Assembly: GCA_030159075.1 (NCBI GenBank)
Contig: BROG01000441.1
Span: 557,383 to 621,382 of the forward strand
From: Atrina japonica
Lineage: Eukaryota > Mollusca > Bivalvia > Pterioida > Pinnidae
Length of the DNA stretch: 64,000 bases
Direction: 5' to 3'
Shown here: piece after piece, positions 59,627 through 64,000 of the stretch
How positions within the stretch are numbered: position 1 is the stretch's first letter
How the letters are laid out: each line of letters opens with the position of its first letter
The notes under the pieces: generated by a model
Database searches by the model: none
Told to the model about the DNA's origin: nothing
Seen by the model: only the letters and a program-made list of their open reading frames with translations
Program-made: the position numbers and the translations under genes

Positions 59627-59923
59627 AGTATCTGGTATTTCGGTACCAGCTGTTCATCTTATACTAAAGAAATATTTGGCACTGTTAACACCATTTAAAT
59701 TCTAAAATTTTTCTAAAGCTAAGATATTCATTTTTTACAGTGGTTACTCTTAGACGGATTTCGGCTATACCTTTAGAGATATTATTTGGCCTTGTATTAT
59801 ACCATTTTATCTTTAGAAAAAATCACATACTTTTCATATTGGAGCTTAACTGATGAAGTCTAATTGACAGAAACGATATCGTCTTGAGCATTGTAACTTT
59901 GGTATTATGTATATAATATATAT
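59627..59923 (+). mobile_element. Hammerhead-bearing repeat unit, copy 3
   Basis: About 300 bp and collinear with 29353-29665, from 'CTAGTATCTGGTATTTCGGT' through 'ACAGTGGTTACTCTTAGACG', the ribozyme-like core at 59844-59889 and the tail 'GTAACTTTGGTATTATGTA'. A solitary tail fragment is also found at 61203-61235. No ORF. The poly-G MITE copy 3 is inserted at its right edge. Confidence 0.8.
59844..59889 (+). ncRNA. Hammerhead-like ribozyme, best copy of the second family
   Basis: CTGATGA at 59850-59856. Stem II is GTC (59858-59860) with GAC (59866-59868), loop TAATT. GAAA lies at 59870-59873. Stem III is ACGAT (59873-59877) with ATCGT (59878-59882), five pairs and no loop. The cleavage C is 59883 within GTC. 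Stem I is GCTTAA (59844-59849) with TTGAGC (59884-59889), six pairs including one G-T. The only departure from consensus is an A-A opposition (59857, 59869) where a G-C pair usually stacks on the core. That would be expected to slow cleavage, so activity is uncertain. Confidence 0.65.
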
Positions 59924-60110
59924 CATAGGCGTCGGAGCCGGGGGGGGGGGGGGGGGGCTAGGGTGGGCTTAGCACCCCAACTTTTTTGCAAAGATAGGCA
60001 TAGGTGTTGAAAATTGGGGTTTAGCCCCCCACTTCTGGCGTGTGTGTGTTTTAAGTTGGTTTAGCCCCCCCCCCCCCCCCCACACTTTCAATTTGCTTCC
60101 AACGCCTATG
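59924..60110. mobile_element. Poly-G MITE with CATAGGCGTCGGA termini, copy 3
   Basis: Termini CATAGGCGTCGGAGCC and GCTTCCAACGCCTATG are inverted repeats with one change. A G18 run, the 'TAGCCCCCCACTTCTGGCGTG' region and a C20 run lie inside. Alternating TATAT flanks both sides. Confidence 0.82.
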
Positions 60111-60159
60111 TATATAGAAAAGTGGGAGGCGGAGAATTCGGGTTTACCCGGATCCGAAT

Positions 60160-60975
60160 TTCCACCAGACAGTCCGAAGGTTCGACAGAAAAAAAGCAGG
60201 AGGGGGAAGGGTTTTGGTGGATCCGGATCCGAAGGTCAACTAGTCCGAAAGGCGACCAATACGAAGGCCCACTAATCAGAAGGTTCACCAGTCTGACAGA
60301 AAAAGACGTAGACGAAGGATTGGGGTTGATCCCATTTTTAGCCTTCAATAGCAGAGACGATTCATGAGTAGGTGGACCGTCCCTGCCGTACCCTATCTGA
60401 GTGCCGTGTGATTTGTCTTTAGCGTATATCTTTACATGCAATCAAATGATGTTTAGATATATCGGACACACTCCGATTCTTCCATCTTAATCACATATAA
60501 ACACCAAAATTAAATCTATCCTTCAGATACATGTAATTAAAACTATATACAGTTCCATGCACATATGCAAAATAAAATCATTCTTTAAAGAATGTGGACT
60601 ATATTTTAATACGATGTTCTTGATACACAACAAACTTATTGATATCAATAGCATATCCGTAGCACTAATATTTCTTGTAGATTTATATTTCCCAAGGTCC
60701 TATGTAACATAGAACTTGAAAAGCCTCGGACAATATCCTTATCTATGACTGAAGAGGTGTCGGACTAATGGAGTGTCGCACTAGTGGGCGTCGGACTAAT
60801 GGGGCGACCCTATATTATCCTATTTAATTCACCCTTAGACTAAGGGACCAGACTGGTAAACTTTCGGACTAGTGAATCTCCGGACTGGTGAACCTTCAGA
60901 CTGGTGAACCTTCGGATTAGTGCACCTTCGGATTGGTGGACCTTCGGATTGGTGGACCCTGACCGATTTATCATC
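60160..60975. repeat. CCGAAGGTTCACCAGT minisatellite, two opposed clusters
   Basis: At 60165-60305 the words 'GTCCGAAGGTTC', 'ATCCGAAGGTCAAC' and 'AGAAGGTTCACCAGTC' recur at about 15-17 bp spacing. At 60745-60965 the complementary words 'GGACTAGTGAATCT', 'GGACTGGTGAACCTTC' and 'GGATTGGTGGACCTTC' recur in the opposite orientation. A single outlier occurs at 59612. No coding meaning. Confidence 0.75.
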
Positions 60976-61139
60976 ATTTTCCTTTTAAGTCCGCAATTTT
61001 AGCAACGAATCGTCTGATTGCTAATCAGTAATTGTACCGTTTCGTGATATTTTACACGGTATCTTAAAATTGAAAACTACGTTATAGATATTCAAATTTA
61101 TTCAATACACACTGTCTGGGGGCCTGTTTATAAATGTAG
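60976..61139. other. Noncoding spacer
   Basis: Nothing recognised. Confidence 0.4.
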
Positions 61140-61580
61140 GAAGGACATATTTATATTATTCTTGACAAGGCCAGAAGAAAGTTGGAAAAGCCAAGAAAAA
61201 AGTATTATAACTTTGGAATTATGTTTATAATGTTTGGAAATGCCAAGAAAAAAGTTGGAAAAGTCAATTTTAAATATGGAAAGGCCAAGTAAAAAATTGG
61301 AAATTCCAAGAAAAAAGTTGGTAAAGTAAATTTTAAAGTTGGCAAAACGAGAAAAAATAGAAAATTTCAAAAAAAGTTGAAAAAGCCACAAAAAAAAGTT
61401 TGAATTCCAAGAAAAAAGTTGGAAAAGGCAATCTTTAAGTTGGTAGAACGAGAAAAAAAGTTGGAAAAATCCAACTTTAGGGTTGGCAAAATTAGAAGAA
61501 AGCTGGCAAAGTCAAGAAAAAAGTTGGTAAAAGCCAACTTTAAAGTTGGCAAAATGAGAAATTAAGAAATCTAGGTGGCC
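61140..61580. repeat. AAAGTTGG palindromic array, right (opposite orientation)
   Basis: Reverse-complement counterpart of 58076-58640: 'AAGAAAAAAGTTGGAAAAG' repeats, with the palindrome CCAACTTTAAAGTTGG at 61534-61549. It ends at 'AGGTGGCCTTAA', the complement of the 'GGCCACCTTAA' junction that opens the left array. A hammerhead-unit tail fragment (61203-61235) is embedded. Confidence 0.82.
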
Positions 61581-61589
61581 TTAATAGAT

Positions 61590-62395
61590 TTCCGTAGAAA
61601 AAAACTAAAAACCGCGTTAAAAATTAATATAATTCTGATTTCAATGAAAAATACAAACTTGAATCATACATCCATGTATATCACTCAGAAACAATCCGTT
61701 TTTCAATTCATGTAGTGGTTCAGGAGAAGATTTTTAAAGACGGGTACTTTATGGGACTTATTTTGCCCCACTCCGGATCCACCCCTGAACCGATCTGGCT
61801 GAAAACTTTAAAAGTTGTACAGGGCCTTAAGTACTTGCTGCCTGTAATGTTTCGTCAAGATAATAAAAGCTGATAGTGTGAAAAATGCTTTCCCTGTTTT
61901 TGCAGTCTTAAAAAAATCATTAAAAATTCAAGAAATTAAATTTTCGCACAAATCTTGCACAAAAACATTTCTTCACCTAATTATAAGTAAAACACATTAA
62001 ATGGATGCAAGAAAGTGAATGCAAGTGGAAATAATTGAGGAAATCATGCAAAAAATGAATGAAAATGGCATAGTCTGAAAAAGCCTAAAAAATTGCGTCA
62101 TAAATTAATAAATTTCTATCAAAAATACAAACGATCCATTTTTCAATTCATCCAGCGCTTCTGGAGAAGAAAAAAATTAAAGAGGGGACCTTTTGGGACC
62201 TATTCTGCCCCGCCCTGGATCCACCCTGGGCCACTTTGGCTGAAAACTATAATCTTGGTAAAGGAATTTGAGCACTTCCGTTTTGTCAAGTTTCATCGAA
62301 ATATCTTCAGGGAAGAAGTAGAAAAGTTTACGGAAGGACGCCGGACGACGGGAGTGATCACAATAGCAACCGTGAGCCTTCGGCTCATATGAGCT
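61590..62395 (+). repeat. Dispersed repeat, GGATCCACCC...GTGAGCT family, copy 3 (two monomers)
   Basis: Two tandem monomers of about 450 bp, each with 'TTTTTCAATTCAT', 'GGATCCACCC' and 'GGCTGAAAACT', at about 61640-62090 and 62095-62395. The 3' end 'GTGAGCCTTCGGCTCATATG' is a short hairpin followed by AGCTAAATA. The 3' half resembles the copy at 2130-2425. Confidence 0.78.
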
Positions 62396-63040
62396 AAATA
62401 CTAATGTTTCAATACCGGTGTTTAGGGTTCCGAACATGAGAACTCTGTCGTAGAAATAACATTTGATGAGAGATGCTCTCCTATGTACATGAAAATGGAT
62501 CAGAAGATACGTGTATTGGAGAAAGATAGATATACAAAACACAAATATCACTACCACTTTTAAAACATTGACTATGAATCTTGGGTCACGGAAGTTATCA
62601 TACATTATCATACATCATACATAAATCATACATTAAACAAGGCTCCTATAAACTCACCATGATAATATTCATTAGGTGCATTTTGTTTTTGATTACGTCA
62701 TTCAACTGGCTCATGTCATGTACACTCCGAGTGGGGAAATATTGGATATTGCGTTTTAATACATTTCTTTTAGATATTATTATACTGCTAGATTGCCCCA
62801 AAATAGTCAGAAGTGGACTTCCTGTTACCATCAGATGACACTGCCAAGTACATGTTTAATGTGAGATGCCAGTAGAAAAGGTTTGACCATAACATGCTTG
62901 AATAAACCATATTCGGGTTGTTCCATTCTATTCAGTTTTGTCGCAATAGTTTGTACTCATATCATGTGACTTCATCAGTAAGTAGGACAAGGTCACTTCC
63001 GATTACGTAATATTTACATTGACGACATTCAGGAATATCT
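62396..63040. other. Noncoding stretch
   Basis: I see no gene. A short 'TATCATACAT' cluster lies at 62597-62635. Confidence 0.4.
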
Positions 63041-63041
63041 T

Positions 63042-63105
63042 GTTTCAGTTCATGTCTCCATATGAGTGAAATATTCTTGAGTGGGACGTTAAATAACAAT
63101 AAACA
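63042..63105 (+). mobile_element. SINE 3' fragment, second family
   Basis: 'CATGTCTCCATATGAGTGAA', then 'ATATTCTTGAGTGGGACGTT' and an AAACAAACAA tail. It is the reverse complement of the block at 56070-56115, and the A-rich tail marks this as the 3' end. Confidence 0.7.
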
Positions 63106-63109
63106 AACA

Positions 63110-63934
63110 ATAAAGCACGAAATAAAATCTCTGTTGTTGGTTGTTTTTTCAAATCTGGCATCTATCACTTCGTGATATTCATATTCCAGGTCGTATACTG
63201 TAAACTACTCAACCGCAAGTGATGCTGCCCTACATTAGTCTTTGAAAGTGTATACTATTATGACGAACCGTGATGGATTGGAACAACACGGAAAACGGTC
63301 TTATGAATATGCGCTTTACCGGATATGACACCAATAATCTATAAATAAAGAGCTTAAGTGACCAAAAGCCCTGGATTTACTTCACTATCAATGGATGCAA
63401 GACCACAGAATTGTAAAAAGTCTTTATTTGGACGGACTAATACCTAATGAGAATTATTTTACCAGATACAAGACAGACAGCTTATAGTTAAATTAATATG
63501 TATGCTAATTTAGATACAATCAGTCACCAGTTTGAAATGGTCTGTATATCAAAATTCTGTTGTTTTTTTTCAACACTTTAAAATATTTCTTCCAATTACC
63601 TTTGAAAACAAATATGTCAAGACATCGTTGTGAATAAAAAACATTTTTTTCCTATCGAACGTTGCAGAGACGCAGTTACCTTGAAACCCGTATTGATTTG
63701 TACAAATTGTTTAGGTAGTTATTGTTAGCGCCAGTTACCTTAGTGTGTTTGTATAACTGACATAAATTGCTATTGTATCAAAGTTTCTAATATATAATGG
63801 TTAAAAGGTTATTGATTAAATACCTTTGAAATAGATCAACTGGCCTACATGCACCAACAAACCTACCTACCTATATACATACCTGCATACCAATGACTTA
63901 AAACATAAACTTACCTACCAGTCAATCTGCTAGC
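63110..63934. other. Noncoding stretch
   Basis: I see nothing supportable in this stretch. Confidence 0.4.
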
Positions 63935-64000
63935 ATAATGGCCGAGTAGGGAAGTGGTTAGCAAACTCACATCTCATCATTTTGACACACACACACACAC
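63935..64000 (+). mobile_element. tRNA-derived SINE head, cut by window end
   Basis: 'ATGGCCGAGTAGGGAAGTGGTTAGCAAACTCACATCTC' type sequence resembles a Leu/Ser tRNA 5' half with an A box. It runs into a CA microsatellite at the last base, so its full length cannot be judged. Confidence 0.5.

Noticed and set aside
60042..60441. Overlapping ORFs of 77-111 codons on both strands
   Set aside because: They cover a poly-C MITE end and the CCGAAGGT minisatellite. The open frames reflect GC-rich repeats, not a gene.

Overview
This is eukaryotic, almost certainly animal, genomic DNA: AT-rich, intron-containing and full of decayed transposons, microsatellites and fold-back elements. The tRNA-derived SINEs, the repeat ending in a 'GAGCCTTCGGCTCA' type motif, and the Penelope-like and LINE relics are of kinds I associate with molluscs, especially bivalves. 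That taxonomic call is inference from recall; no species is named. There are no operons, CRISPR arrays or prokaryotic features.

I can support two real protein genes. (1) 11523-17022, plus strand: a complete five-exon gene for FIS1, the mitochondrial fission adaptor. The 150 codons splice together without frameshift, all introns are GT-AG, and the tail anchor is intact. (2) 46430-47473, plus strand: a 347-residue ORF in one exon behind a probable 5'UTR splice acceptor. It encodes a single-pass membrane protein of unknown family. A CpG-enriched stretch at 24950-25520 may be the promoter of a minus-strand gene, but I cannot identify that gene.

Layout. 0-11 kb: dispersed repeats, a SINE, a poly-G MITE inserted in a palindromic element, and a minus-strand LINE relic (about 7.8-10.8 kb). 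11.5-17 kb: FIS1, with a hAT-like element in intron 3. 17-24 kb: SINEs, a plus-strand LINE relic, and a perfect 82-bp fold-back whose centre encodes a complete hammerhead-ribozyme core. 24-31 kb: the CpG-rich stretch, then a direct pair of hammerhead-bearing repeat units (29.1-29.7 kb). 31.5-34.4 kb: a Penelope-like reverse-transcriptase relic on the minus strand. 34-46 kb: mostly AT-rich noncoding DNA with MITEs, a 26-bp minisatellite, and a second copy of the hAT-like element. 46.3-47.5 kb: the orphan membrane-protein gene. 47.5-57 kb: noncoding DNA with MITEs and fold-backs. 57-62.4 kb: a nested repeat island with palindromic AAAGTTGG arrays in opposite orientation, a CCGAAGGT minisatellite, two poly-G MITEs and another hammerhead-bearing unit.

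The most notable signal is the self-cleaving RNA content. One hammerhead is complete at every core position (23023-23068). A second, unrelated family (59844-59889, with a weaker copy at 29569-29614) keeps the CTGATGA, GAAA and GTC core with a palindromic loopless stem III. Loopless stem III helices are the form described for hammerheads in Penelope-like elements and retrozymes, which act as dimers. A decayed Penelope-like RT lies in the same window, but a physical link between it and the ribozymes is not shown.
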